24,505 nt of DNA from JALZAA01 sp035938395 (GTDB lineage Bacteria > Actinomycetota > Acidimicrobiia > IMCC26256 > JACDBD01), in assembly GCA_035938395.1 (NCBI GenBank), contig DASZGY010000006.1:1-24505 (forward strand), given 5' to 3'. Position numbers and translations under genes: made by a program. Below are positions 15,403 through 22,754 of the stretch, piece after piece (within the stretch, counting starts at the first letter, position 1; every line of letters starts with the position of its first letter). The notes under the pieces were generated by a model. That model saw only the letters and a program-made list of their open reading frames with translations, was not told where the DNA came from and made no database searches.

Positions 15403-16127
15403 CGCTTCAAGATCCTTCCGAGGATGATCGACATCTCGTAGAAGATGTACATCGGCACGGCCATGAAGAACAGCGAGTAGGGATCCTGACTGGGTGTGAT
15501 GACGGCGGCGAAGATGACGATGATCAGGATCGCAGGCCGCCGCCACTTGCGCAGCTGCTGCGTCGTCAGCACCCGCGCCAGGAGCAGGAACACCAGCACC
15601 ACCGGGAACTCGAATGCAATCCCGAACGCGAGGATCATGAGCGAGACGAGCCCGAGGTACTTGTCGGCCGTGAGCTCCGGTCGCAGCTGCGCCCCACCGA
15701 TGTCGAGCAGGAACTCGAGCGCCTTCGGCAACGTCAAGAGCGCCACGAACGCGCCCATCGCGAACAGGACGATCGACGCGAGGATGAACGGGATCGCGTA
15801 GCGCTTCTCCTTCGGGTTCAACCCCGGGGTGATGAACCGCCACAGCTCGAAGAGCCAGACGGGCAGCGCCAGCACGATCCCGCCGTAGGTGGCGATCTTG
15901 ATGCGGGTGAGGAACGCGTCGAGGGGACCCAGGAAGATCAGTGCGTGCTTCTGCCCTCTCGTCGCGTCGGTGTAGTAGGTGACGAAGAACCTGATGATCG
16001 ACTGCGAGAAGATGAAGCAGACGATCGCTGCGATCGTCACCGCGATGATGGAGATGATGAGACGGCGGCGAAGCTCGGCCAGGTGCTCGACGACCGTCAT
16101 GCGGCCGCCGTTCTCGGTGGTTGCCAC
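15399..16127 (-). CDS. tatC: Sec-independent protein translocase TatC
   Basis: The six-span core of the twin-arginine translocase, which binds signal peptides and exports folded proteins. It is 242 residues, normal length. Seen: the N-terminal HLAELRRRL (15-23), followed by spans at about 22-42, 72-98, 111-133, 158-184, 197-211 and 217-235. Conserved spots include FLGPLDAF before span 2, the ELWRFITPGL region after it with E94, FGIAFEFP with E173 in span 4, and TPSQDPYS with D215 in the last periplasmic loop. The start is taken as GTG 16127; an ATG at 16100 is an alternative that would trim nine residues. It lies 8 nt after tatA and overlaps the small membrane protein gene by ATGA. Confidence 0.95.
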   Translation of the reverse strand: MATTENGGRMTVVEHLAELRRRLIISIIAVTIAAIVCFIFSQSIIRFFVTYYTDATRGQKHALIFLGPLDAFLTRIKIATYGGIVLALPVWLFELWRFITPGLNPKEKRYAIPFILASIVLFAMGAFVALLTLPKALEFLLDIGGAQLRPELTADKYLGLVSLMILAFGIAFEFPVVLVFLLLARVLTTQQLRKWRRPAILIIVIFAAVITPSQDPYSLFFMAVPMYIFYEMSIILGRILKR

Positions 16128-16135
16128 GAATCCGG

Positions 16136-16423
16136 TTACGAAGTGGTGTCAGCCGGTGGCGGCTCGGGGGGCGCGGAGTGGTCGTGCTTGCGGGCCTCGA
16201 TCTGCCCCGGGGTGTGGTCGGCGCCGTCCTCGGTGACGTGGCCATCGTCATCGTCGTCGTGGAACGCGCCTTCGATGTCGGCCTGGATGCCCTGCTGGAA
16301 CTTGCGGAACTCGCGATAGCCGCGCCCGACCTGCCGGCCGAGCTCGGGCAGCTTGCTCGGGCCGAACACCACCAGCGCCACGATCAGGACCACGAGGATC
16401 TCGAGCGGGCCGACCTGCGGCAA
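16136..16423 (-). CDS. tatA: Sec-independent protein translocase TatA
   Basis: A 95-residue TatA/E-type subunit. Seen: one N-terminal span (PLEILVVLIVALVVFGPSKLPELG) containing the invariant FGP hinge, an amphipathic helix (RQVGRGYREFRKFQQGI), then an acidic and Pro-rich tail. The start is TTG 16423. The ribosome site AAAGGAG lies at 16435-16429 with 5-nt spacing, and the family N-terminus begins directly after it. No ATG or GTG lies near the span. The frame is open far upstream, but that part runs antisense to the phosphodiesterase gene. It is the first gene of the tatA-tatC-small protein-helY-lipid-kinase-like run. A TatB-like role cannot be excluded, but FGP and the helix fit TatA. Confidence 0.92.
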   Translation of the reverse strand: MPQVGPLEILVVLIVALVVFGPSKLPELGRQVGRGYREFRKFQQGIQADIEGAFHDDDDDGHVTEDGADHTPGQIEARKHDHSAPPEPPPADTTS

Positions 16424-16456
16424 TCGAGCTCCTTTCGCGCCGTTTTCCCGAAGGCG

Positions 16457-16462
16457 ATGGTA
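16457..16462 (-). promoter_or_regulatory. putative -10 element of the tat-helY operon
   Basis: TACCAT on the minus strand fits TANNNT and lies 33 nt before the TTG start of tatA, leaving room for the AAAGGAG site. The -35 is weak. The 114-nt tatA/phosphodiesterase divergent spacer also contains a hairpin, CACGGC/GCCGTG at 16505-16519. Confidence 0.25.
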
Positions 16463-16537
16463 GTCGTGAGGGTTGCAAAACCTGCCTCGGGGGCGCGTCC
16501 CCGTCACGGCGGAGCCGTGCCGGCGTCGAGGCCTGCG

Positions 16538-17266
16538 ATGATGCGGGCACCCGTGCGACCGATCACGTTCGCCCACCGGGGCGCCCGCGCCGAGGCTCCC
16601 GAGAACACCATGCCCGCGTTCCGGCGCGCGCTCGAGCTCGGTGCCCGGGGCCTCGAGACCGACGCGTGGGTGTCCGGCGACGGCGAGGTCGTGCTCGTCC
16701 ACGACCGCTTCGCCCGCCGCGGCCTTCGTCGTCGCAACGTGACGAAGACCTCCGTCGACCAGCTGGCCGAGCTGGGCGTGCCCCGCCTCGCAGACCTCTA
16801 CGCCGAGCTCGGCTCGCAGTACGAGCTCTCCATCGACGTCAAGGACCGGGCGGCCGCCGAGCCGATCGTGGAGCTCGCGCGCGCCGCCGGCGACGGCGCG
16901 CCAGGCCGGCTGTGGCTCTGCCACGGAAGTGCCCGATTCCTCGCCGGTCTACGCGAGCACACGCCGGACGTGAAGCTCGTGCATTCACGCCGCCGCCAGC
17001 ACATCGAAGCACCACTCGAGCGTCACGCCGCCGACCTGGCCGCGTCGGGGATCGACACCATGAACTTCCACTACTCGGAATGGACCAAGGGTCTCGTCGC
17101 CCTGTTCCACCGCTTCGACCTGAACGCCTTCGCCTGGGACGTGCAGGAGATCCGCCACCTGCGGGCGATGCTGCGCTTGGACGTCGACGCCGTGTACTGC
17201 GACCACGTCGAGCGCATGGTTACCACCGTGAACGACTGGCTCGAACAGGGGGATGTCGCGACGTGA
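16538..17266 (+). CDS. glycerophosphodiester phosphodiesterase
   Basis: A 242-residue GDPD-family enzyme that hydrolyses glycerophosphodiesters to glycerol 3-phosphate and an alcohol. Seen: the N-terminal FAHRGARAEAPENT (catalytic HRG and PENT), then GLETDAWVSGDGEVVLVHD (metal-binding E-x-D and the second catalytic histidine in HD), ELSIDVK, and AFAWDVQE with DAVYCDHVERM at the end of the barrel. The start is ATG 16538, with GAGG at 16528-16531; an adjacent ATG at 16541 is equally readable. No signal peptide is seen, so it is probably cytosolic. It is divergent from tatA and convergent with lepB (15-nt gap). Confidence 0.93.
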   Translation: MMRAPVRPITFAHRGARAEAPENTMPAFRRALELGARGLETDAWVSGDGEVVLVHDRFARRGLRRRNVTKTSVDQLAELGVPRLADLYAELGSQYELSIDVKDRAAAEPIVELARAAGDGAPGRLWLCHGSARFLAGLREHTPDVKLVHSRRRQHIEAPLERHAADLAASGIDTMNFHYSEWTKGLVALFHRFDLNAFAWDVQEIRHLRAMLRLDVDAVYCDHVERMVTTVNDWLEQGDVAT

Positions 17267-17281
17267 CCTCGCTCGGATCGG

Positions 17282-17959
17282 CTACAGGAAACCGAGGTCG
17301 TTGAGCGGCCAGATACGCACGAACACGCGCCCCACGATCGTCGATTCCTTGATCGGGCCGAAGAAACGCGAATCCTTCGACGCCGGACGGTTGTCACCCA
17401 ACACGAGTATGTCGCCGGCCGGGATCTTGGTCGCGGCGACGTCGCCGCAGCCACTCGCCACGCTGTTCGGCGCGCACGTCTGGACACCATTCTGGAGGTA
17501 GGGCTCCTTGAGCGGCCGGCCGTTGATGTAGACGCCGCCGCCGTGGGTGGAGAAGGACTCGCCCGGCAGCGCGATCACGCGCTTGACCAGATCCTTGATG
17601 TCCCCGTTCGCGTCCTTCGCCTTCGGGGGCGTCGTGAAGACGACGATGTCGCCCCGGTTCACGTCGTGCAGTCGATAGCTCAGCTTGTTGACGAGCACGC
17701 GGTCACCGACGTTGAGCGTGGGCTTCATCGACTCCGAGGGGATGTAGAACGCCTGGAAGAGGAACGTCTTGATGAGGATCGCGATGAGCAGCGCGCTGCC
17801 GATCAGGATCGTCCACTCGATGATGGTCCGACGCGTCCTGCGGCCCTTGTCCGACCGCTTCGAGGCCCGGCCCGGTTCGGAGCGCGCTGGATCTTCGACC
17901 GTCTGGGACTCGGAAGGAGGTCCGGTCGTGTCGACGCCGCCGGGGTCGAGGTCGGTCAC
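17282..17959 (-). CDS. lepB: signal peptidase I
   Basis: A 225-residue membrane-anchored serine/lysine protease that removes signal peptides from secreted proteins. Seen: a basic, polar N-terminus, a single span at about 46-66 (TIIEWTILIGSALLIAILI), box B with the catalytic serine S77 in YIPSESMKPTL, LVNKLSYRLHDVNRGDIVVF, box D with the catalytic lysine K126 in DLVKRVIALPGE, and box E GDILVLGDNRPASKDSRFFGPI. The start is uncertain. GTG 17959 is chosen because GGAG lies 8 nt upstream; ATG 17983 would add eight residues but has no well-spaced ribosome site. It lies 41 nt after pafC and convergent to the phosphodiesterase gene. Confidence 0.94.
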   Translation of the reverse strand: MTDLDPGGVDTTGPPSESQTVEDPARSEPGRASKRSDKGRRTRRTIIEWTILIGSALLIAILIKTFLFQAFYIPSESMKPTLNVGDRVLVNKLSYRLHDVNRGDIVVFTTPPKAKDANGDIKDLVKRVIALPGESFSTHGGGVYINGRPLKEPYLQNGVQTCAPNSVASGCGDVAATKIPAGDILVLGDNRPASKDSRFFGPIKESTIVGRVFVRIWPLNDLGFL

Positions 17960-18000
17960 GTGCCCTGCTCCACTGGCGAACATCCTCGCACGCGGAGGTG

Positions 18001-18942
18001 TCAGTCGCGGTAGCGGGTGAGCAGCCGATCCGCCGCTTCGGCGCCGACGGTTTGCAGCTCGGCCGGCGCCACGACCCGGGCCGCGGGCCCCAGCTCGAGC
18101 AGCAGGCGCTCCAGCCAGGCCCGCTCGCTGACGGCCAGGACGACCCGCCACGAGCCGTCCGGGCGCTCCTCGACCTCCTCGGAGGGGTAGCTCTCGACCA
18201 CCCAGGTGGCCGCGGCGTCGAGCTCGAGCGTCACGCGGGGATCGTCGCTCCGGGGGTGGTAGACGCTCTCGCCGAAGTCGGGTTCCTCGCCCGCGGCCGG
18301 GTCGAAGTGCTCGCCGGTCGGCCGCACCGCCCGAATGCGGTCGAGGCGGAACAGGCGCTCGTCCTCCGCCTGATGGCAGTAGGCGGCCGCGTACCAGTGC
18401 CCGAAGGCGTGGAACACGGATCGCGGATCGATCTTGCGCGACGTGGTCGCGTTCCGTCCGAACGAGTAGTAGTCGATCTCGACGCTTTCGTGCGTGTCCG
18501 CCGCGCGGCGCAGGGCGTCGAGGTGCGGAGGCTCGCCGACCTCGACCGAGAGGCCTTCGGTCGCGCCGAGCTCGCCGGCGAGCTTGTCGAGCGCCGTGGC
18601 CAACGCGCCGCGCTCGTCCGATCCCGGCACGGCCAGGAGTGCCCGACCGGCGGTCAGCAGCGCGAGCCCCTCCTCCGCCGAGAATCGCAGCGGACGGTCG
18701 AAGTACTCGGCGAAGCGGATCCAGACGTGGCCGTCGACGATCTCGACCTCGATCAGACGATCGGGCGTGTACGGCGGGAGCCCGCACAGCGGGAGCAGCT
18801 CGAGGTCGTGCTCGAGCTCGGCCTCGGAGACGCCGAAGCGGGCGGCGATCTCCTCGAGGGCGGCGCCCGGGTGCTCGGCGATCCAGGGCACGAGCGCCAA
18901 CACCCGTCGCAGTCGGGAGCTTGCGAGCGGCCGGGGGCTCAC
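18001..18942 (-). CDS. pafC: WYL-domain transcriptional regulator PafC
   Basis: A 313-residue regulator. The PafB/PafC pair activates LexA-independent DNA-damage genes in mycobacteria. Seen: an N-terminal winged helix-turn-helix (residues about 5-60: RLRRVLALVPWIAEHPGAALEEIAARFGVSEAELEHDLELL), a central WYL domain around 150-215 (ESVEIDYYSF, HWYAAAYCHQAEDERLFRLDRI) and a C-terminal WCX-like extension (RVTLELDAAATWVVE ... VVLAVSERAWLERLLLELG). The start is GTG 18942, whose GTGA overlaps the pafB stop. The open frame runs further upstream, but that part is Arg-rich shadow of pafB. Order and overlap match the mycobacterial pafB-pafC pair. Confidence 0.92.
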   Translation of the reverse strand: MSPRPLASSRLRRVLALVPWIAEHPGAALEEIAARFGVSEAELEHDLELLPLCGLPPYTPDRLIEVEIVDGHVWIRFAEYFDRPLRFSAEEGLALLTAGRALLAVPGSDERGALATALDKLAGELGATEGLSVEVGEPPHLDALRRAADTHESVEIDYYSFGRNATTSRKIDPRSVFHAFGHWYAAAYCHQAEDERLFRLDRIRAVRPTGEHFDPAAGEEPDFGESVYHPRSDDPRVTLELDAAATWVVESYPSEEVEERPDGSWRVVLAVSERAWLERLLLELGPAARVVAPAELQTVGAEAADRLLTRYRD

Positions 18943-19868
18943 GCCGCGCCCCGCGCGATTCGCTCGAGCCAGTCGACCATCTCGGCCCGCAGCTCGGGCG
19001 GGGCGACGACCTCGGCCGCGTCGAGCAAGCCGAGCACGAACGAGAGGAACGCGGCGGTGTTCGTGACCGGCAACTCGAGCACGACGCTGCCGTTGTCGCG
19101 ACGCTCTTTCACGGCGGCCTCGCCCACCTGGTCGACCACGGCGGCCGCCTGCGAGGCGTCGACGAGCACGCGGGCGGCCACCACGTCTTCCTCGCCGTAT
19201 TGCCACGGCTCGTCCCGGATCACGGCCCCCGGCTCGAGCCTCGCCGGCGGCTCGAACGCACCGGCCGGCCCGGCGACGACGTCGCCCTCGACGCGGTCGA
19301 CGCGGAACGAGCGCTGTTCTCCACGATCGTGGTCGTGGCCGACGACGTACCAGTGACCGCGCCGGAACAGGATTCCCCACGGATCGACGTGCCGCCCTTC
19401 GCCGCGATAGGTGAACGTGACGGTCGAACGGCTGCGGTACGCGTCGAAGAGCGCGGGCAATGCGGGCACCGTCGGCAGCGCCGCGAGCGCGTGCGCGGCT
19501 TCGCCTTCGCGCCCGCCGAGCTTCCACAGTGCTTCGGCCGGTGCCGGGCCGCCCTCGAGGCGCACGGCGGTGACGGCGACGTGCAACGCCGCCTGCTCGT
19601 CGGCGGTGAGGTCGAGGGACGGCAGGTAGTACTCGTCGGGCGGGACGCGGTACCCCTGCTCGGGACCGAGACCGTCGACCGACTCGAGACGGACCGGGAT
19701 GCCGATCCCCCGCAGCGTGTCCTTGTCGCGCTCGAACTGGCGCCGGTACGAGAGCTTGTCGTCGGGATACCCCGGGACCAGCTCCACGATCTCCTCGAGC
19801 GTGAGCGGACGGCGCGTGTCGAGGAGCGTGGCGACCAGGTTGGTGAGCCGCTCGAGTCGGTCGGTCAC
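18939..19868 (-). CDS. pafB: WYL-domain transcriptional regulator PafB
   Basis: A 309-residue regulator and partner of PafC. Seen: an N-terminal HTH (residues 1-70: DRLERLTNLVATLLDTRRPLTLEEIVELVPGYP, then RRQFERDKDTLRGIGIPV), a linker, a WYL domain at about 140-205 (STVTFTYRGEGRHVDPWGILFRRGHWYVVGHDHDRGEQRSFRVDRV read in pieces) and a C-terminal WCX-like region. The start is GTG 19868, whose GTGA overlaps the DUF3866 stop. The ribosomes finishing DUF3866 could therefore start PafB, and those finishing PafB could start PafC. In known systems the pair senses DNA damage through the WYL domains, and the ligand is thought to be nucleic acid. Confidence 0.92.
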   Translation of the reverse strand: MTDRLERLTNLVATLLDTRRPLTLEEIVELVPGYPDDKLSYRRQFERDKDTLRGIGIPVRLESVDGLGPEQGYRVPPDEYYLPSLDLTADEQAALHVAVTAVRLEGGPAPAEALWKLGGREGEAAHALAALPTVPALPALFDAYRSRSTVTFTYRGEGRHVDPWGILFRRGHWYVVGHDHDRGEQRSFRVDRVEGDVVAGPAGAFEPPARLEPGAVIRDEPWQYGEEDVVAARVLVDASQAAAVVDQVGEAAVKERRDNGSVVLELPVTNTAAFLSFVLGLLDAAEVVAPPELRAEMVDWLERIARGAA

Positions 19869-20929
19869 AGCCGGACGCGCTCGGCGGCCAGCACCCCGGC
19901 CGCGCCGGCGGCGAGGAACAACGCGGGGTCGGCGGCGGCCGGCCGTCCCATGGACACGACGTCGAGCCCGGCCTCGTCCAGCAGGCCGAGGACGTCGGGA
20001 GGCGTCACGTCGACGATGTCGTGGCGAGCCGCGATGCCGGACTGGACGAGGTCGGCGCGGAGCCGATCGTCCTCGTCGCGACCGAGGCGGGGCACGGCCA
20101 CGGCTACCCGCTCGCGGCACGCGAGCCGCAACGCCGTCCGGCTGTGGTGCGACAGTCCGACGTGTCGAGACCTCGGGTCGGCGAACGACACGCGCAGGCA
20201 CGCGATCGGCTGCCCGTCGAGGGCGGCGGCGGCGTCGAGGATCCCGCCGACCTCCATCCCGGAGAACCCGAGCCTGGTGTTCGTCCCGACGATGCCGGGG
20301 CCCATCGCCACGACCGCGGCGTCCGCGTCGGCGACGTGGCGGGCCACCGCCAGCGCCGAGAAGATCGAGACCGCCTCGAAATCGCCGCCGAACGCGTGGC
20401 CGCACGTGATCGTGGCGTCGATCAGCGCCCGATTGCGGAGCTCGAACGCGAGATCCGAAAGGGCGAGCGGCAGCCCCGCTCCGTCCGTCATCACGTACGC
20501 GAGGCGGGCATCGGGAGCTCGTTCCTTGAACGCCACGGCCGCGGCCGGCAGCTGGCTGTGCAGCGCCGCCGCCACGACCGGCATGCCTTCGATCGACTCG
20601 ACCTGGGCCAGCTCCTCGAGATGCTCCTCGGCGCTCCCCACGTCCGCCTGCAGGCTCGTGTACCGGCCCTTGATGATGTGCCCCGGACCTCGCTCCGCCC
20701 ACTGCTCCCGCTCGAGGTTCCAGTGCACGACGTGCCACCCACCGGTTCCCAACCCGAGCTCGACCGCGGTCGTGTTCACCACGACCCGGTCCCCCACCGC
20801 GACGCTGCCGGTCAGCTGGGTGAGAACGTACGCACGCTCGTTCCCGTCACCCAGGTCGACCTCGACGCGCTGCAGCCCTGGCCGCTCCACGAGAAGCGTC
20901 GTGACCTTGCCCGACCTGAACGACGGCAT
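19865..20929 (-). CDS. DUF3866 family protein
   Basis: A 354-residue protein of the DUF3866 family, with no function that I know. Seen: an N-terminal beta-rich part with the family's conserved AYVLTQLTGSVAVGDRVVVNTTAVELGLGTGGWHVVHWN region (residues about 33-70), GPGHIIKGRYTSLQ, ESIEGMPVVAAALHSQLPA, AYVMTDGAGLPLALSDL, ITCGHAFGGDFEAVS, AMGPGIVGTNTRLGFSGMEVGG and a C-terminal DIVDVTPPDVLGLL. The Gly-rich motifs and His/Asp residues suggest a ligand-binding or enzymatic domain. The start is ATG 20929. It lies 39 nt downstream of pafA and overlaps pafB by GTGA, so it sits inside the Pup-ligase/PafBC transcription unit. I do not recall this gene between pafA and pafB in M. tuberculosis. Confidence 0.85.
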   Translation of the reverse strand: MPSFRSGKVTTLLVERPGLQRVEVDLGDGNERAYVLTQLTGSVAVGDRVVVNTTAVELGLGTGGWHVVHWNLEREQWAERGPGHIIKGRYTSLQADVGSAEEHLEELAQVESIEGMPVVAAALHSQLPAAAVAFKERAPDARLAYVMTDGAGLPLALSDLAFELRNRALIDATITCGHAFGGDFEAVSIFSALAVARHVADADAAVVAMGPGIVGTNTRLGFSGMEVGGILDAAAALDGQPIACLRVSFADPRSRHVGLSHHSRTALRLACRERVAVAVPRLGRDEDDRLRADLVQSGIAARHDIVDVTPPDVLGLLDEAGLDVVSMGRPAAADPALFLAAGAAGVLAAERVRL

Positions 20930-20968
20930 GTCGTGAGGTTAGAAGGCCCAGCCCGAACGAGCGCGCTA

Positions 20969-22327
20969 CTACAGGCTCGAGATCAGCCGTTCGACGCGGT
21001 CGTCGCGCGCCTTGAACGGGTCCTTGCACAGAACCGTGCGTTGTGCCTGGTCGTTCAGCTTCAGGTGGACCCAGTCGACCGTGTAATCGCGCTTGCGTTC
21101 CTTGGCGCGCTTGATGAACGCGCCCCGGAGCCGTGCACGCGTGGTCTGGGGCGGGGTGGTCACCGCGGTCTCGATGTCGCTGTCGCGGACGGTCCGTTGG
21201 AGACGGCCGCGCCGCTCGAGCAGGTAATAGAGCGACCGTGCTCTCGTGACGTCGTGGTACGAGAGGTCGAGCAGAGCGACGCGCGGGTGCGTCAGCGGGA
21301 GGTCGTGCCGCTTCCGATACGCCTCGATCATGTGGTACTTGATCACCCAGTCGACCTCGGTGTCGAGGGACAACGGATCCTTCTCGAGGCCCGTCATCGC
21401 GTGCTCCCACATGCGGAGCGCCTGCTCCTCGAGCGGCGCGAGCCCGCGCCGCTTGGCGAACCGCAGCGCGCGGTTCAGGTACTCCGTCTGGATCTCGATC
21501 GCCGAGAGCTCGCGTCCATTGGCCAGCCGCACCCGGCGGCGACAAGTGAGGTCGTGGCTGATCTCGCGGATGGCACGGATCGGGTTCTCGAGTGTGAGGT
21601 CGCGCCACGGGCTGGCGTCCTCCTCGAGCATCCGCAGCACGACCGACGTCGCGCCGATCTTCAGAAAGGTCGTGTACTCGCTCATGTTGGAGTCGCCGAC
21701 GATCACGTGGAGGCGCCGGAAGCGTTCGGCGTCGGCGTGGGGCTCGTCCCGGGTGTTGATGATCGGTCGGGAGCGGGTCGTCGCGCTCGACACGCCTTCC
21801 CAGATGTGCTCGGCCCGCTGGCTCACGCAGTACATGGCGCCGCGGGCGGTCTGCAGGACCTTCCCGGCGCCGGCGTAGACCTGTCTGGTCACGAGGAACG
21901 GGATCAGGACGTCGGTGAACTTGGCGAAGTCGCCGTCGCGCTCGACGAGATAGTTCTCGTGGCACCCGTAGGAGTTGCCGGCGGAGTCGGTGTTGTTCTT
22001 GAACAGGAACACCTCGCCCCGGATGCCCTCCTCCCGCAGGCGCTGCTCGGCGCTGCGGACGAGACCTTCGAGGATGCGCTCACCCGCCTTGTCGTGCACG
22101 ACGAGATCGTCGATCGAGTCGCACTCGGGCGTGGCGTACTCGGGGTGGCTGCCGACGTCGAGATACAGCCGGGCGCCGTTCTCGAGGAACACGTTGCTGG
22201 AGCGGCCCCACGAAACGACCCGCCGGAACAGGTAGCGAGCAACCTCGTCCGGGCTCAGGCGTCGCTGCCCACGAAGCGTGCAGGTGACGCCGTACTCGTT
22301 CTCCAGACCGAAGATTCGACGCTCCAC
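20969..22327 (-). CDS. pafA: Pup-protein ligase PafA
   Basis: A 452-residue ligase that uses ATP to phosphorylate the C-terminal glutamate of Pup and join it to lysines of target proteins, marking them for the proteasome. It belongs to the carboxylate-amine ligase fold shared with glutamine synthetase. Seen: the ATP/metal motif GLENEYGV (E9 and E11), the catalytic-base region LYLDVGSHPEYATPECD (D57), FKNNTDSAGNSYGCHENY, GDSNMSEYTTFLKIG and a C-terminal domain ending in DWVHLKLNDQ and LISSL. The length is close to that of mycobacterial PafA. PafA rather than Dop is preferred because Dop has a characteristic insertion loop that is not apparent here. The start is GTG 22327, six nt after a TACGCT box, so the mRNA is probably leaderless. 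Confidence 0.95.
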   Translation of the reverse strand: MERRIFGLENEYGVTCTLRGQRRLSPDEVARYLFRRVVSWGRSSNVFLENGARLYLDVGSHPEYATPECDSIDDLVVHDKAGERILEGLVRSAEQRLREEGIRGEVFLFKNNTDSAGNSYGCHENYLVERDGDFAKFTDVLIPFLVTRQVYAGAGKVLQTARGAMYCVSQRAEHIWEGVSSATTRSRPIINTRDEPHADAERFRRLHVIVGDSNMSEYTTFLKIGATSVVLRMLEEDASPWRDLTLENPIRAIREISHDLTCRRRVRLANGRELSAIEIQTEYLNRALRFAKRRGLAPLEEQALRMWEHAMTGLEKDPLSLDTEVDWVIKYHMIEAYRKRHDLPLTHPRVALLDLSYHDVTRARSLYYLLERRGRLQRTVRDSDIETAVTTPPQTTRARLRGAFIKRAKERKRDYTVDWVHLKLNDQAQRTVLCKDPFKARDDRVERLISSL

Positions 22328-22333
22328 ACGCGG

Positions 22334-22339
22334 AGCGTA
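22334..22339 (-). promoter_or_regulatory. putative -10 element of pafA (leaderless)
   Basis: TACGCT on the minus strand fits TANNNT. Exactly 6 nt separate it from the GTG start, so transcription would begin on the start codon. It lies in a 67-nt spacer shared with a divergent gene. Confidence 0.4.
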
Positions 22340-22382
22340 CTGGCACTTGGCTGACTTCTCGGACCGGTTCGACCGACCGCCG

Positions 22383-22388
22383 TAAGAT
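22383..22388 (+). promoter_or_regulatory. putative -10 element of the DUF2007-like gene (leaderless)
   Basis: TAAGAT fits TANNNT and lies 6 nt before the GTG at 22395. It is the mirror image of the pafA arrangement in the same 67-nt divergent spacer. No consensus -35 is visible for either. Confidence 0.4.
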
Positions 22389-22394
22389 CATGTC

Positions 22395-22742
22395 GTGGTG
22401 CCCATGCAGCAATTGACCTGGGTCAGTGGGTCGTTCTCGGCACACGTGCTCAACGCGCGCTTGCGCTCCGAGGGCATCGACGCCGAGCTGCGCGGCCCGG
22501 TCGACGGGCCGTACGCGCTCACGGTGGGCGACATGGCACGCGTCGACGTGTACGTGCCCGCCGATCAGATGGACGACGCCCAGCTCGTCGTGCTCGCGGC
22601 CGAGGTCGACGCCACCTTGGCGGCACCGAGCGAGTGGAGTGGCGAGAAAAGAGCCCGCAGTGCGTGGGCACGGGGCGCCGCCGTCGCCGCGCTCCTGGCC
22701 GCCGCCATCGCGCCGCTCGCGCTCTACGCCCGATTGGGCTGA
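22395..22742 (+). CDS. small DUF2007-like protein with C-terminal membrane anchor
   Basis: A 115-residue protein. Seen: an N-terminal alpha/beta domain (SGSFSAHVLNARLRSEGIDAELRGPVDG, then ALTVGDMARVDVYVPADQMDDAQLVVLAAEVD) with the layout of DUF2007 'putative signal-transducing' domains. There a short strand, a helix over a hydrolysable-looking segment and a VxVxVP strand are followed by a D/E-AxxLL helix. Residues 92-112 are one hydrophobic span (AAVAALLAAAIAPLALYARL), making it tail-anchored. The start is GTG 22395, 6 nt after the -10; ATG 22404 is an alternative. It is divergent from pafA and convergent with prcA (12 nt). The family call is tentative. Confidence 0.68.
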   Translation: MVPMQQLTWVSGSFSAHVLNARLRSEGIDAELRGPVDGPYALTVGDMARVDVYVPADQMDDAQLVVLAAEVDATLAAPSEWSGEKRARSAWARGAAVAALLAAAIAPLALYARLG

Positions 22743-22754
22743 CGTTCCTGCCGG

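Noticed and set aside
20021..22354. 777-residue open frame on the plus strand across DUF3866 and pafA
   Set aside because: It runs antisense to two well-supported genes and has low-complexity composition without any family motif.
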